Origin: Cylicocyclus nassatus
Taxonomy: Eukaryota > Nematoda > Chromadorea > Rhabditida > Strongylidae
NCBI GenBank assembly: GCA_958299035.1
Contig: CATQJL010000305.1
Span: 71,392,792 to 71,456,791 of the forward strand
Direction: 5' to 3'
Length of the DNA: 64,000 nt
The notes beneath the pieces are model-generated. The model was not told where the DNA came from. It made no database searches and saw only the letters and a list, made by a program, of their open reading frames with translations. A program made the position numbers and the translations under genes. The stretch's first letter is position 1. Each line of letters opens with the position of its first letter. This document shows, in pieces, positions 13,001 through 26,229 of this stretch.

Positions 13001-14409
13001 ATTACAGCTATTTTTGTCCTACTTGCACATCCAATTTTTGCTTGCATTACTTGCACATCCAATTTTTCCAATAAGCGCTCATAACTCCCCGTACATAAAC
13101 GTACTGCAGATAAGGAAAACAGATTTAGAGTCAGCATTTTATGCCCTACAATATGGTATGCATTCCATCTAAGAAGGCCACTTCGGCTAAACATGCTTTC
13201 CTTGTAGGATATTGTTGAGTGAAACAGTGAACGCAAATGCACACGATTTACATAGATTTCCAATACATGCATTTTATGAATTCTATTATGATTTAAATTT
13301 TTTCTACAATTCTCCACTCGACAAAGACTGCTGTGTAGCGCTTTCGTTGGCAATTAGTCATTTCCATCACATGAGAAATAATCTCTTGCTGAAGTGATAG
13401 CATTTTTTGTATCGTCGCTTCAAATCAATAGAAAATCAACAGAAAATCCCAATTTCTGCTGCTGGCTAACCCGTGTGAAATTTTAATTTTTGAGATAGAA
13501 AGCTTCTGCGTCTTTATTTTGATCCACTCGTACATGTTACTTTACGAAATACTCTTCCTATTCATTTTTGTTGTTTATTTGAAGTTATTTTCATAGCATA
13601 GTTTCAGAATATATGTGGCTTGATAAGATTTTTAGATTGTCGAGTTCTCTATCGCATCATACTGTCATAGGGCCAATACTCTATCTTTGAAAATCTTGAA
13701 TAATCTTTAGAAAATTTTCTCCAGCTCGTGGGCGTAGCAGTACCTGTACACTGCAAAGTGTTTCTTCCGGAACTGATTGTTCAGCAGGAAGTAATAAATG
13801 AAGCTTTTCAGCACGAGGGCTAATGGTTATTCTACAGAGCTAATCATTTATCTGAGAAAAAAAAATCACGTTTACTACGCAGTCTTACACTTTGACGGAC
13901 AAACACGAAATCTTCAAAACTTTTCTCATCTCTTGCTCTTACGCTTGCTTTTCTCGAAATAAGCTTTGAAATTTTGACACTCACAGAATGATTTTGAATG
14001 CTGGTTGAAATGTTAGCAAGGAAGATGAAACACTCACTTGATAAAGTTTTCGAGGATTCAGCTTGAGTCTTGAATTTTGCAGCAAAAGTAGAACTGCTTG
14101 TTTTATGAAGAGAACTCGGTCCTGTTCAGTAGCAGTCTGCTCGGCACTGATCGTTGCGCTAGGATCAAACCTAAAATATTCGTTTTGCATTTTTTATGCC
14201 CTAGGTATATATACAAATATGACTGCACCTCTTAACAATCCATTCAAGCAGTTCAGCAACGAGTTTGAAATTTGGCGTACGAAAATTCTCCATTGAAAGT
14301 ATGCGGGGATAACCGATGGCTCGGGTCATTTCACAGAGATCTTGAAGCAAATTACTATTTCCACAACTCTCAGCTGGTCAAACTTACTTCTTAACTCTCG
14401 ATAAGACAT
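7032..14409 (-). CDS. dyf-3: DYF-3 / CLUAP1 (IFT38), intraflagellar transport complex B protein
   Basis: IFT-B subunit needed for assembly of sensory cilia; in worms it acts in ciliated sensory neurons. Exons (minus): 14409-14388, 14340-14229, 14170-14038, 8637-8512, 8461-8366, 8077-7973, 7912-7808, 7746-7681, 7634-7554, 7502-7441, 7391-7339, 7243-7131, 7082-7032. All junctions are GT-AG and in phase, giving 374 residues (human CLUAP1 is about 413). Recognition features are the start MSYRELRN, then [50 protein letters not shown], a coiled-coil middle (residues about 165-300), [10 protein letters not shown] and an acidic Asp/Glu tail ending SSGDDF. This order is that of the CLUAP1 family. A splice acceptor (CTCCCAG) 2 bases before the ATG may be a trans-splice site. 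Intron 3 is 5.4 kb and carries two transposons; most other introns are below 250 bases. Confidence 0.96.
8832..9314. mobile_element. Mariner-like TTAGGTT element in dyf-3 intron 3
   Basis: The right end ..TTCCAACCTAA is followed by TA. The left end TTAGGTTAAAAGAAAAGAAT mirrors the right terminal 20 bases with some mismatches. The left flank is AA rather than TA, so one duplication copy has probably mutated. The right half (about 9205-9260, TGTAGAGCCTGATTTGCTCT) is similar to that of the element at 727-1704. It is not a full foldback and has no transposase. Confidence 0.6.
9336..10990. mobile_element. Tc1-like palindromic element in dyf-3 intron 3
   Basis: The ends are CAGTGACCGCCA(A/T)AAAGTTG in inverted orientation, flanked by TA at 9334-9335 and 10991-10992. 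CAGTG with TA is typical of Tc1 family termini. The two arms, about 9336-10010 and about 10325-10990, are near-identical inverted copies. They flank an asymmetric core of about 300 bases. Each arm contains the same open stretch reading towards the nearer end (minus at 9781-9987, plus at about 10365-10545), sharing residues such as [18 protein letters not shown] and [10 protein letters not shown] cannot match these to a transposase. The structure suggests a tail-to-tail duplication. Confidence 0.85.
10993..14037. other. Remainder of dyf-3 intron 3 with exon-like pieces
   Basis: AT-rich. On the plus strand, 11737-11824 has an acceptor (GATTTTAG) and donor (CAG then GTTAG). It joins in frame to 11930-11985, which would encode a 35-residue peptide starting at the ATG at 11773. 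On the minus strand, a 62-base stretch at 11608-11547 lies between an acceptor (AATACCAG) and a donor (GTAAGTA), with one open frame (..[16 protein letters not shown]). Both may be chance; no nested gene is claimed. Confidence 0.25.
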
Positions 14410-16128
14410 GACTGGGAGATTGAAATACTGTCTTCCTCCGTTTTACGCCAGATTCACATTCCTATCGCCATGGCAACACATCCAAACGCGCACAAATTGA
14501 GTCATTTCTTCACACCAAATTCTTAAACTATTCTAAAATTGTCACAAGTCGAGATGTTTGATAATGAAAAGCATGTGACATTCAATTTCCGTCAGCTGCA
14601 AGTGGAATTATGTGATAAGAACTTTCTTACAGCGCATTTTGCACGTCTGCCTCCTTCTATACGGTAGATGGTGAAGTACGCAGCGCCCGCATTCAACCTG
14701 ACAGCCGCAAATTTGCGCTTCATTTCGATTTATCCAGCTGTTTTTAGGAAGTTATTAGGTGCTAGCTCTCTTTTTTTGCTGTTACGAGTTTTTTCATAGT
14801 TTTTTAAATTCATCTAGTGATTTTGATCCTTCTTCTATCATGCCGAACCGTGAAATCTTGATCTGTAATATTTCTGGGTGGCGAGTCTACGCTGCTGCTA
14901 CTCCTCTCGTCTTCATATTTATTTTTTAGATTACGTAGAATAGCAATGTGGCAACAAAGCTCCAAAAATCTAATATTGTTCTTCCGTTTTTACCCCGATA
15001 AAAGGCTTTTGGTTGCATCCTAGGTTCTGTACTTCAAAAGCTCACTCAGAAATACATATGGGACAGTTGGTATATTGATCGTGACTACCGTAGTCATTGC
15101 ACTAGCGTTTCATTGCTGAATTATGGTAGGTATACGGTTTGGGGTTAGAGTGAATTTTGCCTACCATTGACATCGAAGCGCACTGAATGTAGGTTCTAAA
15201 ATTGAGAAATAGGCTCTATTTTGAAATACTCGTGCTCTCAGCATTACAACGGTTGAAAATACAACTGACTGAAATCACTAATAAATCTTGCTTCATAGCA
15301 TCTTAAAACTTTATATGATAATGTTATACATATTCCGATGTAAGCTGATTCGAGCGCTGTGTCTGAGCTCCGCTCTGCATCGATTTGCTCAGTGCGTGAG
15401 TACTATAGGGGTGATGTGCGTAAAGCCCCTGGATGAAAAAAAGCACTAGAAGTTTTGACTCTAATTGTGTTTGAACAAAAATTGAATGTGTCATTCGTTT
15501 TGTCGTTATCTTGTTCTATAGAATTGCTCAATTATAGGCAACTTTATGAGGCTCGTGGAGACTCGTGCTCGCTCTTATGCTAATAAAACCCATACTTTCA
15601 CTAATCTTTTACTAATCGATGAAAAAGAATTGACTGATATGATTGTCAAGGCACTTTTTTTCAGTCTAGTAATTTCAGACTGATAGCTTAGTTTGTAGCT
15701 CGCCTCTTTTTGGATTTATGCATCTGATTTTTCTACCATTCTTATTGTTAGATTAGAAATGCCTTATGCTGAACAAAAGAGCGCAAAAAAGCTGATTTTG
15801 GCCGTAATGCTTTCTCTGCGCATTGGTTGACTCAGAAATTGATCGAAACTTTTCTTCGACCTTCAGTGTTCGTTTCCTCGTTTCCAGCGAATAGTCCTAT
15901 TTCTATAGGCACGCTGCAGTTTGAGTGATCCATCCCTCATTTTGCTACGATATTTTTGACAACAGAGCAGTTATCATGCAATGCAGTTGCTTTTCGTTGC
16001 TAATCTGATAAGTGATAATGATTCCAGACATTGAGTCATGGCATCTTTAGCTCTTTTGTGGCATTTTTATCTTCTTCTTTTCAGTCGCGATCAATTTTAT
16101 CAATTTCAGGTAATATCCAGAACGAACC
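14410..16128. promoter_or_regulatory. Shared head-to-head promoter region of dyf-3 and pdhb-1
   Basis: About 1.7 kb separates the ATG of dyf-3 (14409, minus) from that of pdhb-1 (16129, plus). No coding segment is seen inside. It holds the X-box at 14464-14477 on the dyf-3 side. On the pdhb-1 side it holds a TTTCAG acceptor at 16104-16109, 19 bases before the ATG, suited to spliced-leader addition. Confidence 0.5.
14464..14477 (-). promoter_or_regulatory. X-box (RFX/DAF-19 site) of dyf-3
   Basis: On the minus strand the 14 bases read GTTGCCATGGCGAT. The nematode X-box consensus is GTYNCCATRGNAAC, so 12 of 14 positions agree, including the whole central CCATGG. It lies 55 bases upstream of the dyf-3 ATG. 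Cilia genes in C. elegans are known to be driven by DAF-19 through such sites close to the start codon. Function here is inferred. Confidence 0.75.
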
Positions 16129-20271
<4,143 letters not shown>

Positions 20272-20432
20272 AGTAAGTGATATTTCTCATTTTTCCTCTT
20301 TTCACGCGTAGTGCTGTAGTAGTCTGAGACTGTCAGATTCGCCTCGGTCAAGTTTTTTTTATCTGCATGGAAGGTCTGAGGTTTTAATTTGAATCTGCTT
20401 TAGTATGGTCAAAGGCAGACCGCATAGTCGCC

Positions 20433-20821
20433 TTTTGGCGCACTAAATGACTTGGCATTTGACGATTGACATCCGCTTGAAAAGATTGAATGCGGCTTAT
20501 GCGATGAAGTTTGCAGTGAATTTGTTCTTTTGCATTTTGGTAGGTGCCAGAGTAAGCGAATATTTTGTTCAAGTTGGGGTCCCGCGCAGAACTGGCATCA
20601 CTAATCATTGTGGCATAATGCCAACTTGGCGTTGTGCCACAATGATTAACGCCAGTTCTGCGCGGGACCCCAACTTGAACAAAATATTCGCTTACTCTGG
20701 CACCTACCTTTGGTAACGCATGGGGAGGGGTTTCTTTATGATATGCAAGTATTCTGTTGTCAAACGCAGATTTTTGCTTACGCAACTCTAAGTGTCAAAT
20801 GCCCGTCATTTAGCGCGCTTT
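20433..20821. mobile_element. Nested palindromic element downstream of pdhb-1
   Basis: The outer inverted blocks are about 30 bases, from GGCGCACTAAATGACTTGGC (20437) to its diverged complement ending near 20821. Inside lies a second, nearly perfect palindrome at 20539-20708. Its arms match without mismatch from GGTAGGTGCCAG through GCGCAGAACTGGC, about 58 bases, then diverge slightly near the centre. No coding capacity; family not assigned. Confidence 0.75.
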
Positions 20822-21978
20822 TCTGAATCGCTTCACAAGTTAAGAGCCTAACTAAACGCTGTTTCCTCCTTCGACATACCACTCGTATCGCATTGCAAAA
20901 ATTTGTAAAGAGTAGTTTGGTATAAATTGACCTCTATGCAAGCGAAAACTGGATTGTAAGATGTCTGACTAGAAAATGATTTGAATGTGATGTCTATTTT
21001 TGTTTAAAGTTTATCATTCTAGATCTTGTTTTGTGGCCGCAACATCTCAACTTCCTAAAAGATCTTGCAAATATTACAACAGTCTCCTCATGGCAGTACT
21101 CTCTTTCCGTTGTGTAGGAGCGTCTGCAGCTGCTCCTGCGACTTTCTAGTTCAGATTTTTGTCTGTGCACTGCATTTTTTGTAGAGTTGTTTCCTATTTA
21201 ATAGGGCAATTGATAGGGTAGAGTTCACTGGCTCATGGTTGGTCTTCTTATGTTCCTACAGTCATAGTAGAACTTAGATTTTAGCGTTAATTTTGTGGCT
21301 GTAGCGAGCGACATAGTAGGTTTTAGTTATAAAAATAATCGTAATAAATGTTTCTCGGTGTTCTTCTCTTTCCCTTGTTTGGAAAAATACTCTGGAAGTC
21401 GATGCAAATTTGCATGGGTCTCGAGTGCAGATTATCTTGCCTTCCCGCTACTTCCTAAATTTAGTGTGTCTCCGTGAGAACTAAAAAGTAAGTAGCGGCT
21501 TAGGCAGTTACATATTCGCAGATGCTGTAATGATGCATTCTTCAAAAGATCAGCCGATCAGACACTTCCTATCATATTATCGATCCGAAAGGTCCCTACA
21601 AAAGTCATTTACTGATATCAGCATTGCTTGCAATTTTTTATAATGGTTCCTATCTAACACGCGCCGACCAAACATCAAAAAAAGTGCAAGGCGTGTCAAT
21701 AACTTCTACTCGTGCACTTGTGTTCATGGTGCAAAAACCGATACGCAAAGATAATCGCTGAGGGTAATCAAACGAGTTTCAATAAAAAGCATGCGCTGAA
21801 CTTATCAGCTTTACGAACAAGGAAGGGACAGTTAGTCGAAGTGGCCTTTTCAAAGGTGTCTGGGTGTACTGTCTTATTGTGGGGCATGAAAAGTTGTTTC
21901 TTTACTTCAATATCTTTAGTGCCCGGGAGAAGGGTTATGGAGAGAGTTCTTGGAACGAAATCATGAACGTGTGATTTA
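20822..21978. other. Intergenic region, no gene recognised
   Basis: AT-rich with short open frames only. It may contain distal 3' UTR sequence of pdhb-1 (AATAAA at 21343-21348). Ends with the TTA duplication of the element at 21979. Confidence 0.45.
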
Positions 21979-23195
21979 GGCTGGGTTCATACCAGTGGCG
22001 TACCCAGGATTTGGGCTCGGGGGAGGGGGGCGCGAAAAAAATTTTTTTCTGATGAAGGTGCGTGGCGTTAGCCACGCACTCCGAAAAATGTTAGAGGTGC
22101 TTCTCAAAATTTTTGTGGGTCCCCAACCCCTAAAATCTGAAAAAAGCGGGCGTGGCGTCAGCCACGCCCCGAAAAAATATTTTTTATAAGGCTAAATTGA
22201 ATTTTTAAAAAAATTAAAAAATTATTTTGATTATTTACAAGTATAAACAAGTCATTTGCACATTTTTATAACCCATATATAAGTAACTTTCAAAAATTTC
22301 ACGACCCATTCTCGGGGGGGGGGGGGCGCCCACCCCCTCGGTACGCCACTGGTTCATACTGATTCCTATGTTCCGGAACTGTTCCCGCACAGTTCTCGCA
22401 CTGTGCTGGAACTGTTCCGGAACTGTGCTGCATGCGCTGCAACCGCCCCGCACGCGTTTTAAACCGCGGGAGTTGGAGAATTTTGACCGTTTCCAATTTT
22501 TCTTCCAGATTCCTCCCATTTTGGCTTTATTCCTGTACCCCGCTTCCCTTTTTGATCAGCAGAACTTCGAACTGAAGCGGGGTCGAAAGCGCTTTTCTGC
22601 TCTGCGTATCCGACAAAATGTCTGCTCTTGCGCTTGTCCATTGGTTCGTTTTCTTTTCGCTCAATCCTACTTTATTTGTTTCAGGAAGTCGCTGCGTAGT
22701 TTCCGCGGGCATCTGTCTCGGATTAAAACATGCGAACATTCTGAAAATGCGGAAATGGGAATTTTGCTCTTGTTTCCTGATGGATTTCGTTTTTGGGCAT
22801 TCCCAGCCCCTTTCCTTTTTCCGTATCGTTGCTTCTCCGTTCTCTCCTCCACCCGCTTCTCCCAGTGATGAGAAAAGCTGCGAACTTGAAGCGGAGTTGA
22901 AAAAGAAGCTATTCTCTTTCGTGTGCATGTTCCGGGTAACTATAAAAGAACAACGCTCATTCCTCAACCACTCTTCAAGTTCGCAGCTTTTCTCATCACT
23001 AGGAGAAGCGGGGTAGAGAAATAAGGCCAGAATGAGAGGAATCTAGAAGAGATACCGTTGAAAACGGTCAAGATTCTCCAACTCCCGCCGTTCAGAACGC
23101 GTGCGGGGCGGTTGCAGCATGCAGTACCGTTCCGGAACAGTTCTAGCACAGTGCGGGAACAGTTCCAGAACATTGGGATCAGTATGAACCCAGCC
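21979..23195. mobile_element. PIF/Harbinger-like foldback element hosting a hAT insertion
   Basis: The ends are GGCTGGGTTCATAC and GTATGAACCCAGCC, flanked by TTA at 21976-21978 and 23196-23198. The arms continue as GC-rich inverted sequence full of GGAACTGTTCC-type motifs, the GCATGC..GCAACCGCCCCGCACGCG block, and the GGAGTTGGAGAATTTTGACCG block (left 22360-22490, right 23059-23180). A second inverted pair lies inside (about 22852-22890 against 22972-23012, GATGAGAAAAGCTGCGAACTT). The left arm is interrupted by a 359-bp hAT-like insertion. There is no transposase. Confidence 0.85.
21993..22351. mobile_element. hAT-like non-autonomous element, 359 bp
   Basis: The termini are CAGTGGCGTAC and GTACGCCACTG, and the 8-bp duplication GTTCATAC is present at 21985-21992 and 22352-22359. 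An 8-bp duplication with CAG..CTG ends is characteristic of hAT elements. Inside are two short hairpins (GTGCGTGGCGTTAGCCACGCAC near 22060 and GCGTGGCGTCAGCCACGC near 22150) and a G-run near 22314. Related fragments occur at 42325-42480 and perhaps 38145-38310. Confidence 0.88.
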
Positions 23196-23198
23196 TTA

Positions 23199-24053
23199 AT
23201 GCATTGACGAAGACGTCTAATTTTGCATGGCGGCGTTGTGGGACGACGCCATTTTGCACAACAATCTCGGCATGGAAAAGTTTTGTGTCTGTTTGCGAAA
23301 TGTAAAGTTGTTTTGTAAACAACTATAATTATCTTCTTGGACGACGAAGTCTACAAGTTCCAAGAGAGCAAAAAATTGAAAAAAAAACTGAATTGTGGAG
23401 AAAAGACTAGATCCGGAAAGGATATGATTCTGCAAGGGGTGTGGGCCACCGGTGGTCCACATCGTCGTCAATGGGTTAAGACAGTGGCTCAACAGATCGG
23501 TGACATTGAATTATTCATCGTTCGCGATTCTCTGACGGAGCTGAGTCCAGAACTGTGCTTTGCAGTGAAGATGTTGATCTTTACCGGACGTGGAAACTGC
23601 TGTTAAAAGCAGGCAGCGAAAGCCCGACATCTAGAGAGCGATTAGCTCGTGGAGTCCGTATGGGAATGGAAACCCACCCACCCTTCTCGGGGCAGTCGGA
23701 TCATCGGCTCCATCAGCCAATCGGTCTACCAAGGGGCGGCTTTCGCTTTCCGCCCAAACAACAGCTTCCATGTCCAGAAAAGCGAGTCATTATTTCAGAA
23801 GGCAAAGCACAGTTTCAGAAACTCAGCTCATCCAGGAAGTCAAGAACGATGTATACCCCAAAGTTGGGAATCTGCCTTCAAAATGATCTAGAAGTGTTTC
23901 CCGTGAGCTCAAATATTGCGAGACTATGCAGTAAATATTTGCAGTCTATTGAATTCAATTTATTACTATCTAAATGCTGCAAAGACCTTAACAACTTCGT
24001 GCTCGAATGTCGATAAACCTTGGCATTGTGATCAATTGTAATGCAGTTTTTCA
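23199..24053. other. No gene recognised
   Basis: Moderately GC-rich in places (23440-23830) with overlapping open frames up to 153 codons at 23555-24016. None carries recognisable motifs or agrees with splice sites, so they are not called. A degenerate transposon is possible. Confidence 0.35.
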
Positions 24054-24239
24054 AGCTGTTGACCAAGGTTGGTAGCCAGTAACGACAAACCAACACATAG
24101 TCAAACTAAATCCATTGCCAAATACGGCGTTTGAGTCGGCAGTTCTTAAAGTCTCATTTTTCAGGAAGCCCTGAAGAAGGCGGACGGTCCGCCGAAACGT
24201 TGGCTTGTCGTTACTTGCCACCAACCTTGGTCAACAGCT
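24054..24239. mobile_element. 186-bp inverted-repeat element with hammerhead-like core
   Basis: AGCTGTTGACCAAGGTTGG opens the element and its complement CCAACCTTGGTCAACAGCT closes it. The arms of about 38 bases continue as AGCCAGTAACGACAAACC / GGCTTGTCGTTACTTGCC. The non-repeated centre carries the ribozyme-like core at 24171-24198. Short size, inverted ends and the ribozyme core suggest a relic of Penelope-like terminal repeats, but no retroelement protein is seen beside it. Confidence 0.55.
24171..24198 (+). ncRNA. Hammerhead-ribozyme-like core
   Basis: CTGAAGA, then a strong stem GGCGGAC/GTCCGCC closed by a very short loop, then GAAAC. This is the order CUGANGA - stem II - GAAAC of the hammerhead catalytic core. 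A GTC triplet lies upstream at 24151-24153, but I could not draw a convincing stem I with it, so cleavage competence is uncertain. Confidence 0.45.
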
Positions 24240-24295
24240 AAAAAAAACCTTAACAGCTGTTTATCCTTGTCGTTCAGTTTTTGATGCAAAAACGC

Positions 24296-24586
24296 TCATA
24301 GAACACCATTTAGATTCGCTGCAGGTACCGAAGGCAGCCTTGTCATCATTCCATGATTTCCAAGACAGTACGCATCGGCCACCTGGACTTTATCTCAGAA
24401 ATGGACCAGTACATGCTTGCTCAAAACTTTCATCACCTTTGCAATCTTGTCACTGTCTAGCAGATAGTCGACCTCTTCAGGCACCTCCGCACGGGTTCGA
24501 TGTAGTTTATAAGGGTTTTGTGGGATGTCCTTCACTGGAGCTTCTCTTCGGCGACCAGCGCGTTCACGTGCTTTCGACTTGGCATT
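24296..24586 (-). pseudogene. Intronless broken coding region, unidentified
   Basis: On the minus strand a frame reads through AKSKARERAGRRREAPVKD.., YKLHRTRAEVPEEVDYLLD and KIAKVMKVLSKHVLVHF, meets TGA at 24397-24395, and continues as DKVQVADAYCLGNHG to a final TGA. Upstream the frame is closed by TAA (24589-24587). The composition looks like real protein and there are no introns, so a processed pseudogene is likely. I do not recognise the parent protein; a chance frame cannot be excluded. Confidence 0.35.
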
Positions 24587-25520
24587 TTACTCGTTCCGTG
24601 GAAACTGGACTTCAAGAGCAAGAGTGACGAAAGAGCTATGAAAGACTGATGAAACATAGGAGTGAACCTGACAGCCTTATATAGACGACGATAAGGCTTC
24701 AAACTCATGGTCCTATCACCCAACTGACACCCAAAAAACTCAGCACTGACAGGTCTCCTTAAAGGATTAAACGAAGATAGAAAACAAAGGAATGATTACA
24801 AAGTATCGACTTCACAGTCACGCATCTCAGGTTGTGTAGAGGGGAAAGTATTGCAAACAAATATGCATAATATGCTAAAGACTGTGTTTCACTCTAGTTT
24901 CGTCATCATAGACAATAGATCTTGCACAAAGTGAGTTTTTGTCTGAGGCTGCTTACCGCAGAGTATGACAACTGGTTTCACGATATGTTTGCCGTTCACT
25001 TTTCGGCGCAAGTATGAGAACAAACAGGAGGGAGGGAAATGTTAGACGGAAGCTACTAGAGAATGTGAGTTCGTGTAAAATCGCTAACAATTCAAGTGCA
25101 AGTAATTTGTTGAATACTCCGCCTGTTGTCGTTTGCCACATAGTACAGAATATGAATTGTTTTGCTACTAATGCTACTAAGGCTGGCTATAATTTCGTTC
25201 CGATATGTAAAAAGATAACCTATAGCAACTCAAACCGCTGTGATTCAGCTGATATTTTGAGAGGGCAGTTTCAGTCTTCTATCACTCAGTTAGGCCCACC
25301 AAGCACAGCACACACCAAGCATTTGAGGTCTGCGAGTGTTGGGTTTGAAGAGATCTGGCATGGTCAATTCGCGTGGCGATTGAAATCGCAAGTGGTATGG
25401 CCAGGTCCTCATTCATGAACTGTTATCAAGGAATCGCATTTCAGTTTGTACAAGGTGTCCCAAAAATGTACCAACTGTTTAATTGTTGATAATGTCGACA
25501 ACGACTAAATGTAAATAGTA
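24587..25520. other. No gene recognised
   Basis: Short open frames only. A fragment resembling the end of the element at 57969 (AAGGTGTCCCAAAAATG) lies at 25452-25468 without a visible partner. Confidence 0.4.
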
Positions 25521-26229
25521 TTAGGTTGTACCGAAAGTTCTGTCGTTTCATTTTTGAAAATTTGTAACTTTGCGCTGTTTCAACGGATTTGCTTGCCTGT
25601 AATTTTATTAGAAAGAATAAGTCTTTCTCTTTCAAACGCTCTTTTGCGGAGCTTCTGTTTCACATTGGGTGCGGAGATAAAAATGGAAAACTAAGACCAT
25701 GTAAACTTTGACCATTTTAAGTTAGGTCACCAAAAATCTGGAATGCTGCAGAAAAATTTGAAATCGTCAGTACATATGTTTTTTGACCTACCCTTTGCAT
25801 CTGTGAAAAATTGTGCTGTTTGGACGTCTCTGTGAGAGGTTATGATTTTCGCGAAAATTGACAAATTAATTAATTTTGGCCTTTTCCATAGTAAACTCGA
25901 TGTTCATAACTTCTCACAGAGACGTCCAAACGGCACATTTTTTTCACAGATGCAAAGGGTAGGTCAAAAAACATATGTACTGACGATTTCAGATTTTTCT
26001 GCAGCATTCCAGATTTTTGGTGACCTAACTTAAAATGGTCAAAGTTTACATGGTCTTAGTTTTCCATTTTTATCTCCGCACCCAATGTGAAACAGAAGCT
26101 CCGCAAAAGAGCTTTTGAAAGAGAAAGACTTATTCTTTCTAATAAAATTACAGGCAAGCAAATCCGTTGAAACAGCGCAAAGTTACAAATTTTCAAAAAT
26201 GAAACGACAGAACTTTCGGTACAACCTAA
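25521..26229. mobile_element. Mariner-like foldback element, TTAGGTTGTACCGAAAG ends
   Basis: The 709-bp element is an almost complete palindrome flanked by TA on both sides. The left end TTAGGTTGTACCGAAAGTTC is mirrored by GAACTTTCGGTACAACCTAA. The same 39-residue open stretch (starting MKEKDLFFLIKLQASKSVE) is present in both arms on opposite strands, showing how little the arms have diverged. No transposase. Confidence 0.9.

Noticed and set aside
22368..23016. Overlapping open frames of 60-166 codons on both strands
   Set aside because: They lie in the arms and centre of the Harbinger-like foldback, mirror each other across strands, and show no transposase motif.
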